Positions 20,206 through 28,519 of a stretch of DNA of 64,000 bases are shown here, one piece after another. The DNA lies in the NCBI RefSeq assembly GCF_904426505.1, contig NZ_CAJGBN010000034.1:62001-126000 (forward strand), given 5' to 3'. Under the pieces are notes generated by a model. It ran no database searches. It was given only the letters and a program-made list of their open reading frames with translations, and was not told the DNA's origin. The DNA is from Rubrivivax sp. A210. GTDB lineage: Bacteria; Pseudomonadota; Gammaproteobacteria; Burkholderiales; Burkholderiaceae_C. A program made the position numbers and the translations under genes. Numbering within the stretch: the first letter of the stretch is position 1; each line of letters opens with the position of its first letter.

Positions 20206-21722
20206 GCGGCCCTCCCGAAAGAGCGGCGTTCGTGGGCCCGGGCCAGCTTCTTGGCAAAGCCCCACAACGGCCACAGCAGCAGCGCCAGCGCCAATGCGGT
20301 GATGCCGCCGACGAGGCCGTTGGACCAGAAGATGGAGAGGCTGCCCTGGCTGGACAGCATGGCCTGGCGGAAGCTGCTTTCGGCCATGTCGCCCAGCACC
20401 AGGGCCAGCACCATGGGCGCCATCGGGTAGCGCAGCTTCTTGAACAGGTAGCCGACGACGCCGAACACCACCATCAGGTAGACGTCGAACATCGAGCTGT
20501 GCACGGTGTAGGCGCCGATGGCGCAGATGACGATGATCACCGGCCCGATGATCGAGAACGGCACACGCAGGATGGCGGCCCACCACGGCACCGTGGTCAG
20601 CACGACGATGAGGCCGACGATGTTGCCGATGTACATGCTGGCGATCAGGCCCCAGACGAATTCCTTCTGCTCGATGAAGAGCATGGGCCCGGGCTGGAGG
20701 CCCCAGATCAGCAGGCCGCCCAGCAGCACGGCGGCGGTGGGCGAACCGGGAATGCCCAGCGTCAGCATGGGCAGCAGGGCCGATGTGCCGGCCGCGTGCG
20801 CGGCGGTCTCGGGCGCAACCACGCCCTCGATGCGGCCCTTGCCGAAGGACTCGGGATCCTTGGACAGGCGCCGCGCCATGCCATAGCTCATGAAGGAGGC
20901 TGGCGTGGCGCCGCCGGGCGTGATGCCCATCCAGCAGCCCACGGCCACGCTGCGCAGGAAGAGCTTCCAATGCTTGATCAACTCGCCCCAGGTCTGCCAG
21001 ACGACCTTGAAATCGATCTTCGCGCTCTTGCCCTTGAAGGCCAGGCCCTCTTCCATCGTGAGCAGGATCTCGCCGATGCCGAAGAGGCCGATCACCGCGA
21101 TCAGGAAGTCGAAGCCCTTGAGCAGCTCGGGCACGCCATAGGTCATGCGCAGCTGGCCGGTGACGTTGTCCATGCCGACGGCGGCGAGCGCAAAGCCCAG
21201 CATCATGGCAGCGATGGTCTTGGCCGGTGGCTCCTTGCTCATGCCGACGAAGCTGCAGAAGGTGAGCAACTGCACCGCGAAGAACTCGGCAGGGCCGAAC
21301 TTGAGCGCGAACTTGGCCAGGAGCGGCGCCGTGAAAGTGATCAAGAGCACGGCGAACATGGCGCCGACGAAGCTGGACGTGAAGGCCGCCGTCAGTGCCT
21401 GCGCCGCGCGGCCCTGCTGGGCCATGGGGTAGCCGTCGAAGGTTGTGGCCACGCTCCAGGGTTCGCCCGGGATGTTGAACAGGATGGAGGTGATAGCGCC
21501 GCCGAACAGCGCGCCCCAGTAGATGCAGCTCAGCATGATGATGGCCGAGACCGGGTTCATGCTGAAGGTGAGCGGCAGCAGGATGGCCACGCCGTTGGCG
21601 CCACCCAGGCCCGGCAGCACGCCGATCAGCACGCCCAGCGTGATGCCGACCAGCATGAAGCCCAGGTTGGGCAGGGTCAGCGCGACGCCGAAGCCGTGGA
21701 AGAGGTTTTGAAGCTCGTCCAT
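20202..21722 (-). CDS. tctA: tripartite tricarboxylate transporter, large membrane subunit TctA
   Basis: The 506-residue, roughly 12-helix permease of a TTT secondary transporter, working with TctB and the periplasmic TctC. Signatures include GVLIGVLPGLGGANGVAIL near the N-terminus, FNIPGEPWSVATTFDGYP, and a second-half repeat GCWMGITPGGATPASFMSY with LGIPGSPTAAVLLGG. The duplicated PGxG motifs are diagnostic. It follows tctB by 4 nt and overlaps the reductase gene by ATGA. The carboxylate transported is unknown; citrate should not be assumed. Confidence 0.93.
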   Translation of the reverse strand: MDELQNLFHGFGVALTLPNLGFMLVGITLGVLIGVLPGLGGANGVAILLPLTFSMNPVSAIIMLSCIYWGALFGGAITSILFNIPGEPWSVATTFDGYPMAQQGRAAQALTAAFTSSFVGAMFAVLLITFTAPLLAKFALKFGPAEFFAVQLLTFCSFVGMSKEPPAKTIAAMMLGFALAAVGMDNVTGQLRMTYGVPELLKGFDFLIAVIGLFGIGEILLTMEEGLAFKGKSAKIDFKVVWQTWGELIKHWKLFLRSVAVGCWMGITPGGATPASFMSYGMARRLSKDPESFGKGRIEGVVAPETAAHAAGTSALLPMLTLGIPGSPTAAVLLGGLLIWGLQPGPMLFIEQKEFVWGLIASMYIGNIVGLIVVLTTVPWWAAILRVPFSIIGPVIIVICAIGAYTVHSSMFDVYLMVVFGVVGYLFKKLRYPMAPMVLALVLGDMAESSFRQAMLSSQGSLSIFWSNGLVGGITALALALLLWPLWGFAKKLARAHERRSFGRAA

Positions 21723-21726
21723 CGTG

Positions 21727-22236
21727 CTACAGCCCCAGCAGGGCGGCCAACGGTCCCTTGGGCAGGGGCACGAGGAACCAGCGCTCGAAGACGGCGAACA
21801 CCGCCAGCGGCACGCCCAGGGCTACGCCGGCGGTCAGCGCGAGGCCATGGCGGCCGTGGCGGCGCATGAAATAGCCGATCAGCAGCGCCGAGGCAATGTA
21901 GATGCCGCTGACGCGGATGAGCGCCACATAGACCACCATGGGCAGCAGCACCGCCATCACCATGCGCAGCTGCGCGCGCTCGGCAAAGGGCTGGAGCTTG
22001 CGCCATTGCCACAGTTGCACGCCGGCGGTCCACAGGCTGGCGCCGAGCAGGGCGAGGCCGATGTAGAAGGGGAAATAGCCCGAGCGCGGGCCGTCGTCGG
22101 CCCAGCCCGTGCCCACGCGCAGGCTGTCGGTGATGACAGTCAGCGCCAGCGCCGCCAGGCCCAGGGCGGTCAGCAGCTCGGGCCAGCGCGTGGCCACCGC
22201 CGGCTCGGCGCCGGCGTTCTCTGCGGGGTCGCTCAT
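21727..22236 (-). CDS. tctB: tripartite tricarboxylate transporter, small membrane subunit TctB
   Basis: Small membrane partner of TctA, 169 residues, with four predicted hydrophobic segments (LLTALGLAALALTVI, YFPFYIGLALLGASLW, MVMAVLLPMVVYVALI and a C-terminal pair around LTAGVALGVPLAVFAVF). The central GPRSGYFPFYIGL resembles the DUF1468/TctB core. Sequence conservation in this family is low, so the call rests on size, topology and its place between tctC (9 nt) and tctA (4 nt). Confidence 0.88.
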   Translation of the reverse strand: MSDPAENAGAEPAVATRWPELLTALGLAALALTVITDSLRVGTGWADDGPRSGYFPFYIGLALLGASLWTAGVQLWQWRKLQPFAERAQLRMVMAVLLPMVVYVALIRVSGIYIASALLIGYFMRRHGRHGLALTAGVALGVPLAVFAVFERWFLVPLPKGPLAALLGL

Positions 22237-22245
22237 GGCCCCGGA

Positions 22246-23247
22246 TCAGTTGGCCAGGAAGCCGGCGTCGCGCATCAGCGTGCGGTGCATCTGCTCGGCC
22301 TTGGCCAGCCAGTCGAAGTATTCCTGGCCGCTCATCACCGTCTGCTTGAAGGCGCCCTTGGCCATGAAGTCCTTCCACTCGGGCAGCGCGCGCACCTTGG
22401 CCAGCAGGTCAACGTAGAACTTCGTCTGCTCGGGCGTGACTCCCGGCGGCATGAAGATGCCGCGCAGCATCAGGTATTCGATGGGAATGCCGGCGCTGGC
22501 GCAGGTGGGCAGGTCGGCCCAGCTTTGCGCCGTGGTGACCTTGCCGGCATAGGGCAGCTTCTGCGCGTCCATCACGCACAGCGCGCGCAGCTTGCCGGCG
22601 CGCCAGTGGCTTTCGGCCTCGATGGGGTTGTTGACGGTGGCGTCCACATGCTTGCCCACCAGCTGGGTGGCGACCTGGCCGCCGCCGCCATAGGGGATGT
22701 AGATGAGCTTCTTGCCGGCGGCCTTCTCAAGCATCACCGTGATGATCTGGTCTTCCTGCTTGCTGCCGGTGCCGCCCACCTTGAGGGCGCGGTCGGAGCC
22801 GCCTTTGACGGCGTCGAAGAAGGCCTTGGGCGTCTGCCAGGGCGATTCGGCATTCACCCACAACACGAACTGGTCGAGCGCCAGCATGCTCACCGGGGTC
22901 AGGTCGCGCCAGTTGAAGGGCACGGCCGTGCCCAGCGGCGTGGTGAACAGGTTGGACAACGTAATGACGATCTTATGGGGATTGCCCTTGTCGCCCTTGA
23001 CGTCGAGAAAGCCCTCCGCGCCGGCGCCGCCGCCCTTGTTGACGACGATGATGGGCTGCTTCATCAACTGGTTCTTGGCCACCACGCCCTGGATGAAGCG
23101 CGCCATCTGGTCGGCACCACCGCCGGTGCCGGCCGGCACCACGAACTCGACCGGCTTGGCCGGCTCCCAGGCAAGCGCAGGCAATGCAGAAAAGGCGAGC
23201 GAAAGGGCGATCAAAGGGGCCGCGATGCGGGGGCCGGACAACTTCAT
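22246..23247 (-). CDS. tctC: periplasmic substrate-binding protein TctC (Bug family)
   Basis: Exported solute receptor of the TTT system. The 333 residues have a signal peptide ending near ALPALAWEPAKP, then the Bug signature VEFVVPAGTGGGADQMARF, VVNKGGGAGAEG and IPYGGGGQVATQLVGKHVDA. GGAG is set 6 nt before the ATG. Bug proteins are greatly expanded in Burkholderiales and bind diverse carboxylates or amides. The ligand is not predictable here beyond the ligase context. It is separated from the upstream ligase by 106 nt that contain an AT-rich inverted repeat. Confidence 0.9.
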   Translation of the reverse strand: MKLSGPRIAAPLIALSLAFSALPALAWEPAKPVEFVVPAGTGGGADQMARFIQGVVAKNQLMKQPIIVVNKGGGAGAEGFLDVKGDKGNPHKIVITLSNLFTTPLGTAVPFNWRDLTPVSMLALDQFVLWVNAESPWQTPKAFFDAVKGGSDRALKVGGTGSKQEDQIITVMLEKAAGKKLIYIPYGGGGQVATQLVGKHVDATVNNPIEAESHWRAGKLRALCVMDAQKLPYAGKVTTAQSWADLPTCASAGIPIEYLMLRGIFMPPGVTPEQTKFYVDLLAKVRALPEWKDFMAKGAFKQTVMSGQEYFDWLAKAEQMHRTLMRDAGFLAN

Positions 23248-23306
23248 CTGCTACTCCATGAACACAGGGATGCGGCCGACTCTAGACGGCCTGTGTGTGT
23301 CAGGCT

Positions 23307-23347
23307 ATTAAGACTTTACCGATGTGGTGCATCAGCAAAGCCTTAAT
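23307..23347 (-). promoter_or_regulatory. AT-rich inverted repeat between the ligase and tctC
   Basis: ATTAAGACT (23307-23315) and AGCCTTAAT (23339-23347) are inverted copies with one mismatch. Their centres are 32 bp apart, close to three helical turns. They lie in an AT-rich patch of the only sizeable gap in this minus-strand operon. This looks like an internal promoter with a dimer-type operator ahead of tctC; function is inferred. Confidence 0.4.
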
Positions 23348-23353
23348 GCGGGT

Positions 23354-24868
23354 TCACCCCAGGCCGAGCTTGGCCGCCAGGCCTATGCGCTGCAGCTTGC
23401 CGGTGGCGCCCTTGGGAATCTCGTCCATGAAGAGGATCTTCTTGGGCACCTTGAAGTCGGCGGCGCGCTTGGCCACGAAGTCCTGCAACTCGCGCTCGCT
23501 CGCGGCCTGGCCCTCGCGCAGCACCACCACCGCGGCCACTTCCTCGCCCAGCTTGGGGTGGGGCATGCCGAAGCAAACGACCTGGGCTACGGCCGCATGG
23601 TCCATCAGGATCTCGTCGACCTCGCGCGGGCTGATCTTCTCGCCGCCGCGGTTGATGATTTCCTTCAGGCGGCCGGTGAGGCTGAGGTAGCCGTCGGCGT
23701 CCATCTGGCCCTGGTCGCCGGTGCGGAACCAGCCGTTGATGAAGGCCTCGGCATTGGCCTTGGGGTTGCTCTCGTAGCCGGCCGTGACATTGGCGCCGCG
23801 GATCACGATCTCGCCGATACCGCCGCGCGGCAGCAGGCTGCCGTCCTCGCCCATGATGGCGATCTCGGGCCCGGCCGGCAGACCCACGGCGCCGGGCTTG
23901 CGCACGGCCGGCGGCAGCGGGTTGCTGGCCATCTGGTGCGTGGCCTCGGTCATGCCGTAGGCCTCGATCAGCGGTGCGCCGAAGACCTCTTCGAGTTCGC
24001 GTATCACCTGTGGCGGCATCGAGCTGCTGCTGCTGCGCATGAATCGCAGCGGGTGGCGCTTGATGATCTCGGTGTTCTTGCCGGCGCGGCCGACGATGGC
24101 CTGGTGCATGGTCGGCACGGCCGTGTACCAGGTGGGGCGGGCCTCGTCCATCCAGGCGAAGAACTTGAGCGCGTTGAAGCCCGGCGTGCAGAAGACCTTG
24201 GAGCCAGCCGCCAGCGGCGCCAGCACGCCGGCGATGAGGCCGTGGATGTGGAACAGCGGCATGATGTTGAGGCCGCAGTCACCGGGCCTGAACTGCAGCG
24301 TGGCCGCGATATTGCGCGCCGAAGCGCAGAGATTGGCCTGGCTCAGCGGCACGATCTTGGGCCGCGAGGTCGTGCCCGAGGTGTGCAGCACCATCGATTC
24401 GTCCTGCGGCGTGGCCGGCCCTCCTGTGCTGGAGGGCGTGCCGCCGCCGCCATCGCGCGGGCGCAGCGTGAAGTCGCCCGCGGCCTCGCCAGCCACCAGG
24501 TCGATCAGGCGCACGCCCAGTTTCTGCGCCACGGCGATGGCCGGCGAGGCGCTGTCGTGCTCGACGATCAAGGCCTTGGCGTGCAGGTCGGAGAGGTAGA
24601 ACTCGAACTCGTCGGCGCGGTAGGCCGGGTTCAGCGGCGCGGTGGCCACGCCGCAGGCGGCGCCCAGGAAGCAGGTCGCCATCTCGGGGCCGTTGGCGAG
24701 CACGATGGCGACACGGTCGTTGCGGCCTATGCCCAGGCCGTTCAGCGTGGCCAGCGTGCGCGCGATGAGTTCACGCAGGCCGGCGTAGCTGAGGGCAGGG
24801 CGGCCGGGGGCGGCAATGGCAGGGGCATCGGCGGCGGCCGCGCCCAGCATCTCGAGCAGGGTTTGCAT
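23354..24868 (-). CDS. acyl-CoA ligase, oxalate-CoA ligase (AAE3/Pcs60)-like
   Basis: AMP-forming ligase of 504 residues. The P-loop is [16 protein letters not shown], followed by [55 protein letters not shown] and the C-terminal catalytic Lys in [10 protein letters not shown]. The [31 protein letters not shown] pattern is that of plant/yeast oxalyl-CoA synthetases, so oxalate is the leading candidate substrate. A TTG start 9 nt upstream is possible, but AAGGAAG is better placed for the ATG at 24868. It precedes tctCBA and a PanE-like gene, so it probably activates the imported acid. Confidence 0.85.
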   Translation of the reverse strand: MQTLLEMLGAAAADAPAIAAPGRPALSYAGLRELIARTLATLNGLGIGRNDRVAIVLANGPEMATCFLGAACGVATAPLNPAYRADEFEFYLSDLHAKALIVEHDSASPAIAVAQKLGVRLIDLVAGEAAGDFTLRPRDGGGGTPSSTGGPATPQDESMVLHTSGTTSRPKIVPLSQANLCASARNIAATLQFRPGDCGLNIMPLFHIHGLIAGVLAPLAAGSKVFCTPGFNALKFFAWMDEARPTWYTAVPTMHQAIVGRAGKNTEIIKRHPLRFMRSSSSSMPPQVIRELEEVFGAPLIEAYGMTEATHQMASNPLPPAVRKPGAVGLPAGPEIAIMGEDGSLLPRGGIGEIVIRGANVTAGYESNPKANAEAFINGWFRTGDQGQMDADGYLSLTGRLKEIINRGGEKISPREVDEILMDHAAVAQVVCFGMPHPKLGEEVAAVVVLREGQAASERELQDFVAKRAADFKVPKKILFMDEIPKGATGKLQRIGLAAKLGLG

Positions 24869-24897
24869 CGGGTTCAACTTCCTTGGGATGGGGCGGC

Positions 24898-26040
24898 TCA
24901 GCCGCCGATGTAATGCATTTCAACGCGGCGCTCGCCGCTGCCGGCATCGGCCTGGTTCGCGCCGCGCAGCTCGGAGTAGCGGTCTTCGCGCTCGCCCCAG
25001 ACCAGGCCGATGGCGGCCGCGATCTGGGCATCGTTCCAGGCCTGGCCATCGGGCGAGCGGCCGCGCAACAGGGCGCGCAGGTCGTGGCCGCGGCTGGCGA
25101 AAAGGCACAGGAAGAGCTTGCCCTCGGTGGACAGGCGGGCGCGGTTGCAGTCGCTGCAGAAGGCCTGGGTGACGCTGCTGATGACGCCGATCTCGCCGCG
25201 GCCGTCGGTGTAGCGCCAGCGCGAGGCGGTCTCGCCGGGGGCCGAGGCCGCCAGTGGCACGATGCCGAACGCCTCGTCCAGGCGCGCCAGCACCTCCTGC
25301 GAAGGCAGCACCTCGTCCATGCGCCAGCCATTGCTGCTGCCGACGTCCATGTACTCGATGAAGCGCAGCACGACGCGCGGGCCGTAGTGCTCGCGCACAT
25401 GGCGGGCCAGCGGCAGGATCTGGTCGTCGTTGGTACCGCGCTTGACGACCATGTTCACCTTCACCGGCGCCAGCCCCACGCGCAGCGCCGCGTCGATGCC
25501 GGCCAGCACGTCGGCGACGGGGAAGTCGACGTCGTTCATGCGCTTGAACACGGCGTCATCCAGGCCGTCCAGGCTGACGGTGACGCGCTCCAGCCCGGCA
25601 TCGCGCAGCGCCTGCGCCTTGCGCGCCAGCAGCGAGCCATTGGTGGTGAGCGTGATGTCCAGCGGCCGGCCCTCGGGCGTGCGCAGCGCCGCCAGCTGGG
25701 CCACCAGCACCTCGAGGTTCTTGCGCAGCAGCGGTTCGCCGCCGGTCAGGCGCAGCTTGACCACGCCGTGGGCGACGAAGAGGCGGGCCAGGCGCGCGAT
25801 CTCCTCGAAGCTCAGCAGCGAGGCTTGGGGCAGGAAGCGGTAGTCGCGGTCGAACACTTCCTTGGGCATGCAGTAGCCGCAGCGGAAGTTGCAGCGGTCG
25901 GTGACCGAGATGCGCAGGTCGCGCAGCGGCCGGCCGCGGCGGTCGGACAGCAGCCCGTTGGGAACCAGCGGCGCCTCGGGCACGCGCGGCAACTCGGCGG
26001 CATAGCGAAGATCGGCCAGCGGTATGAAGGTCTCACCCAT
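24898..26040 (-). CDS. moaA: GTP 3',8-cyclase (molybdopterin biosynthesis protein A)
   Basis: Radical-SAM enzyme that cyclises GTP in the first step of molybdenum cofactor synthesis. It has 380 residues from the ATG at 26040. The SAM cluster motif is CNFRCGYC (C50, C54, C57); the second cluster is made by [10 protein letters not shown] with the downstream Cys in KLFLCLF. The C-terminal YIGG double-glycine tail is intact. [11 protein letters not shown] is also diagnostic. It lies 29 nt upstream of the ligase gene and may be co-transcribed. moeA, moaD and moaE are elsewhere in the window; moaC is not seen. Confidence 0.95.
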   Translation of the reverse strand: MGETFIPLADLRYAAELPRVPEAPLVPNGLLSDRRGRPLRDLRISVTDRCNFRCGYCMPKEVFDRDYRFLPQASLLSFEEIARLARLFVAHGVVKLRLTGGEPLLRKNLEVLVAQLAALRTPEGRPLDITLTTNGSLLARKAQALRDAGLERVTVSLDGLDDAVFKRMNDVDFPVADVLAGIDAALRVGLAPVKVNMVVKRGTNDDQILPLARHVREHYGPRVVLRFIEYMDVGSSNGWRMDEVLPSQEVLARLDEAFGIVPLAASAPGETASRWRYTDGRGEIGVISSVTQAFCSDCNRARLSTEGKLFLCLFASRGHDLRALLRGRSPDGQAWNDAQIAAAIGLVWGEREDRYSELRGANQADAGSGERRVEMHYIGG

Positions 26041-26073
26041 GGCGAGATTGTGCCGCCGGCACCGCTGCAAGCC

Positions 26074-26700
26074 TCATCGCGGCGAGTCAACCCCTGCCGC
26101 GGTATCGGCCGCCGCCGAGCCCGAGGCGGCCGCCGCCGGTGCCTCGGCGCGGCGCGCGCCGTTGAAGCGCTTGACCCAGTAGGCCTGTCGCATGTCTTCG
26201 ATGCGCACCTCGCCGCCGGCACGCGGCGCGTGGATGAAGCGGCCTTCGCCGACATAGATGCCGACGTGGGAGAAGGCGCGCCTCAAGGTGTTGAAGAAGA
26301 CCAGGTCGCCCGGCTTCAGGTCTTCGCGCGCCACCTGCAGCAGGCCGGCTTCGCGCGCCTGTTGGTCGGCGCGGCGCGGCAGCACCAGGCCGACGCTGCG
26401 CTCGAAGACGTGGCGGGTAAAGCCGCTGCAGTCGAAGCCCTGCTCGGCGCTGTTGCCGCCGCGGCGGTAGCGCACGCCGAGGAAGTTCATCGCCGACATC
26501 ACGAGATCGGAAGCCGCGTCGCGCACCTGCTGCACCAGCGGGCTGGACTCGATCTGGCCGGCGCTGGGCAGCAGGCCCTTGTCCTGAAGCATCTGCAGCA
26601 CGGCGTCGCCCGGTGCTGGCTCGGCATGCAGCGGCGCGGCGCTGCACAGCAGGCAGGCGGCGAAGGCAAGGTTCAGGAAGAGAGCGGCGGGCTGTCGCAT
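26074..26700 (-). CDS. exported NlpC/P60 peptidoglycan endopeptidase
   Basis: Cysteine peptidase expected to cut peptide stems of murein. The 208 residues have a signal peptide (to about residue 26, LHAEPA) and a C40 domain with the catalytic Cys91 in [11 protein letters not shown], His145 in SHVGIYVG and the third polar residue His157 in FIHAPR. There is no LysM or SH3 domain. The Ala-rich C-terminal 30 residues look unstructured. It is 33 nt upstream of moaA on the same strand, but a functional link is not evident. Confidence 0.9.
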   Translation of the reverse strand: MRQPAALFLNLAFAACLLCSAAPLHAEPAPGDAVLQMLQDKGLLPSAGQIESSPLVQQVRDAASDLVMSAMNFLGVRYRRGGNSAEQGFDCSGFTRHVFERSVGLVLPRRADQQAREAGLLQVAREDLKPGDLVFFNTLRRAFSHVGIYVGEGRFIHAPRAGGEVRIEDMRQAYWVKRFNGARRAEAPAAAASGSAAADTAAGVDSPR

Positions 26701-26787
26701 CGGCCGGGCAGGATAGCAGCCGAGGGGGGGCCGTCAACACGGCAAACCCGTGGCAGCATGGCGGCCCCTGGTAACAGAGATCGCACC

Positions 26788-27765
26788 ATGTTCAAGGCCC
26801 TGCTGCTCGCAAAAGACGAGGCCGGTTTCCGCGCCGGCGTGACCCAGGTCGACGAGGCCCGCCTGCCGCCCGGCGAGGTGCTGGTGGAGCCGGCCTTTTC
26901 CACGCTCAACTTCAAGGATGGCCTGGCGCTCACCAACAAGTCGCCGGTGGTGCGCGTCTGGCCGATGGTGCCGGGCATCGACGGCGCCGGCACCGTGCTG
27001 GAAAGCAGCCACCCCGACTGGAAGCCGGGCGACCGCTTCGTCCACAACGGCTGGGGTGTGGGCGAAACCCACTGGGGCTGCCTGGCCCAGCGTGCGCGGC
27101 TCGAGGGCGACTGGCTGGTCAGGCTGCCGGCGGCCTTCACGCCGCGCCAGGCCATGGCCATCGGCACGGCCGGTTACACCGCGATGCTGTGCGTGCTGGC
27201 GCTGGAACGCCACGGCCTGGCGCCCGGCGCCGGCGAGGTGCTGGTGACCGGCGCCAGCGGCGGCGTCGGCAGCGTCGCCATCGCGCTGCTGGCGCGCCTG
27301 GGCCACCGCGTCGTCGCGGCCAGCGGCAAGCCGCAATCGGCCGACTACCTCAAGGCGCTGGGCGCGTCGGCCGTGATTGATCGCGCCGAACTCGCCGCCG
27401 CCGGCAAGCCGCTGCAGAAGGAGCGCTGGGCCGCGGTGGTGGACGCTGTCGGCAGCCACACCCTGGCCAATGCGCTGGCGCAGACCCGCTACGGCGGCGT
27501 CGTCGCCGCCTGCGGCCTGGCCCAGGGCATGGACCTGCCGGCGAGTGTGGCGCCCTTCATCCTGCGCGGCGTCACGCTGGCCGGCATCGACAGCGTGATG
27601 GCGCCGCGACCGTTGCGCGGCGAGGCCTGGTCGCGGCTGGCGCGCGATCTCGATCCGGCCCTGCTCGAGACCATGGTCGAGGAGATCCCCCTCGAGGACG
27701 CCGTGACGGCTGCCGCGCGCCTGATGGCCGGCCAGGTGCAGGGGCGCATCGTCGTGCGTATCTGA
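26788..27765 (+). CDS. acuI: acrylyl-CoA reductase (AcuI/YhdH family)
   Basis: NADPH-dependent medium-chain reductase that converts acrylyl-CoA to propionyl-CoA. The 325-residue protein shows [28 protein letters not shown], the NADP-binding [20 protein letters not shown], and [16 protein letters not shown]. There is no zinc site, as expected for YhdH-type enzymes. The start at 26788 is set by homology; the long frame extending back across moaA is an artefact. prpE, which also makes propionyl-CoA, lies about 750 nt downstream with a globin gene between. Confidence 0.92.
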   Translation: MFKALLLAKDEAGFRAGVTQVDEARLPPGEVLVEPAFSTLNFKDGLALTNKSPVVRVWPMVPGIDGAGTVLESSHPDWKPGDRFVHNGWGVGETHWGCLAQRARLEGDWLVRLPAAFTPRQAMAIGTAGYTAMLCVLALERHGLAPGAGEVLVTGASGGVGSVAIALLARLGHRVVAASGKPQSADYLKALGASAVIDRAELAAAGKPLQKERWAAVVDAVGSHTLANALAQTRYGGVVAACGLAQGMDLPASVAPFILRGVTLAGIDSVMAPRPLRGEAWSRLARDLDPALLETMVEEIPLEDAVTAAARLMAGQVQGRIVVRI

Positions 27766-27790
27766 GCCGGCACGGGCAGGGCCGGGCCTG

Positions 27791-27806
27791 GGTGACCCAG
27801 GTCACC
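27791..27806. promoter_or_regulatory. perfect palindrome upstream of the globin gene
   Basis: GGTGACC-CA-GGTCACC is a perfect 7-bp inverted repeat with a 2-nt centre. It lies 25 nt after the acuI stop and 122 nt before the globin start. No T-run follows. It is a plausible operator for the globin gene. It does not match the FNR box or any motif I know of here. Confidence 0.4.
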
Positions 27807-27928
27807 GAGCCTGGGTGGGGGCGTCGATACATTGCGCAGCGTCATGCCGGCGGCCCGTTCCGCTGCATGGCCGCAGCGGGCCGCAGGCGCCGCGGCGACC
27901 TCCCAACCTGCCCGAGAAAGCCCCATCG

Positions 27929-28369
27929 ATGAACACCCTGAACCGCGTTGCCCTGCGCCTGGCCGCCGCCGGCCTCGTTTCCCTGGCCCTGAGCGGCGTC
28001 GCCAGCGCCGCCGACAAGAGCCTCTACGAGCGCCTGGGCGGCAAGCCCGCGCTCACCGCCGTCGTCGGCGAGGTCTGGAACAACGTCGCCGCCGATGCGC
28101 GCATCAACAAGTACTTCGCCAAGACCAAGCCCGAGGTCTTCGGCGGCCAGCTGGTTGACTTCCTGTGCCAGGCCAGCGGCGGCCCTTGCCAGTACAAGGG
28201 CAAGGACATGCAGGCCGCGCACACCGGCATGAAGCTCAGCGACGGCGACTTCAACGCGCTGGCCGAGGACGTGGCCAAGGCCCTCGACAAGTTCAAGGTG
28301 CCGGCCAAGGAAAAGAGCGAGGTCATGAACATGCTCGGCGGTCTCAGGGGCGCCGTCGTCAATCACTGA
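27929..28369 (+). CDS. exported group 1 truncated haemoglobin
   Basis: Small haem protein that binds O2 or NO. The 146 residues carry a Sec signal peptide (1 to about 28, SGVASA before ADKS), then the 2-on-2 globin fold: SLYERLGGKPALTAVV, INKYFAKTK and the proximal His98 in AAHTGMKLSDGDF. Two cysteines (C80, C87) flank the haem region and could form a disulfide in the periplasm. Most truncated globins are cytosolic, so export is notable. It lies between acuI and prpE in the same direction, with its own upstream palindrome. Confidence 0.88.
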   Translation: MNTLNRVALRLAAAGLVSLALSGVASAADKSLYERLGGKPALTAVVGEVWNNVAADARINKYFAKTKPEVFGGQLVDFLCQASGGPCQYKGKDMQAAHTGMKLSDGDFNALAEDVAKALDKFKVPAKEKSEVMNMLGGLRGAVVNH

Positions 28370-28388
28370 TCGCAGCCGCATCCCCACG

Positions 28389-28418
28389 GCCCCGGGCCGG
28401 CCTTGCGCCGCCCGGGGC
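28389..28418 (+). terminator. GC hairpin after the globin gene
   Basis: GCCCCGGGC (28389-28397) and GCCCGGGGC (28410-28418) form a perfect 9-bp stem with a 12-nt loop, 20 nt after the globin stop. There is no U-tract, so intrinsic termination is uncertain; it may stabilise the 3' end. Confidence 0.45.
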
Positions 28419-28519
28419 TGCGGCGCTAAGTCAGCGGCTCGTCAGACCCTGGCCGCCCAATCCTTGGATGGCGTGCAGCGATCGCGCCACAGCCCCATAC
28501 GCCTTATCCAGGAGACCGC

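Noticed and set aside
19198-20970. Long 590-residue form of the PanE-like gene
   Set aside because: The extra N-terminal part lies antiparallel to nothing sensible and overlaps tctA out of frame; MKIAIVGAGAIGG is the true start.
20202-23247. Calling the TctCBA system a citrate transporter
   Set aside because: The family is named for one member; TTT systems with Bug receptors carry many compounds and nothing here shows citrate.
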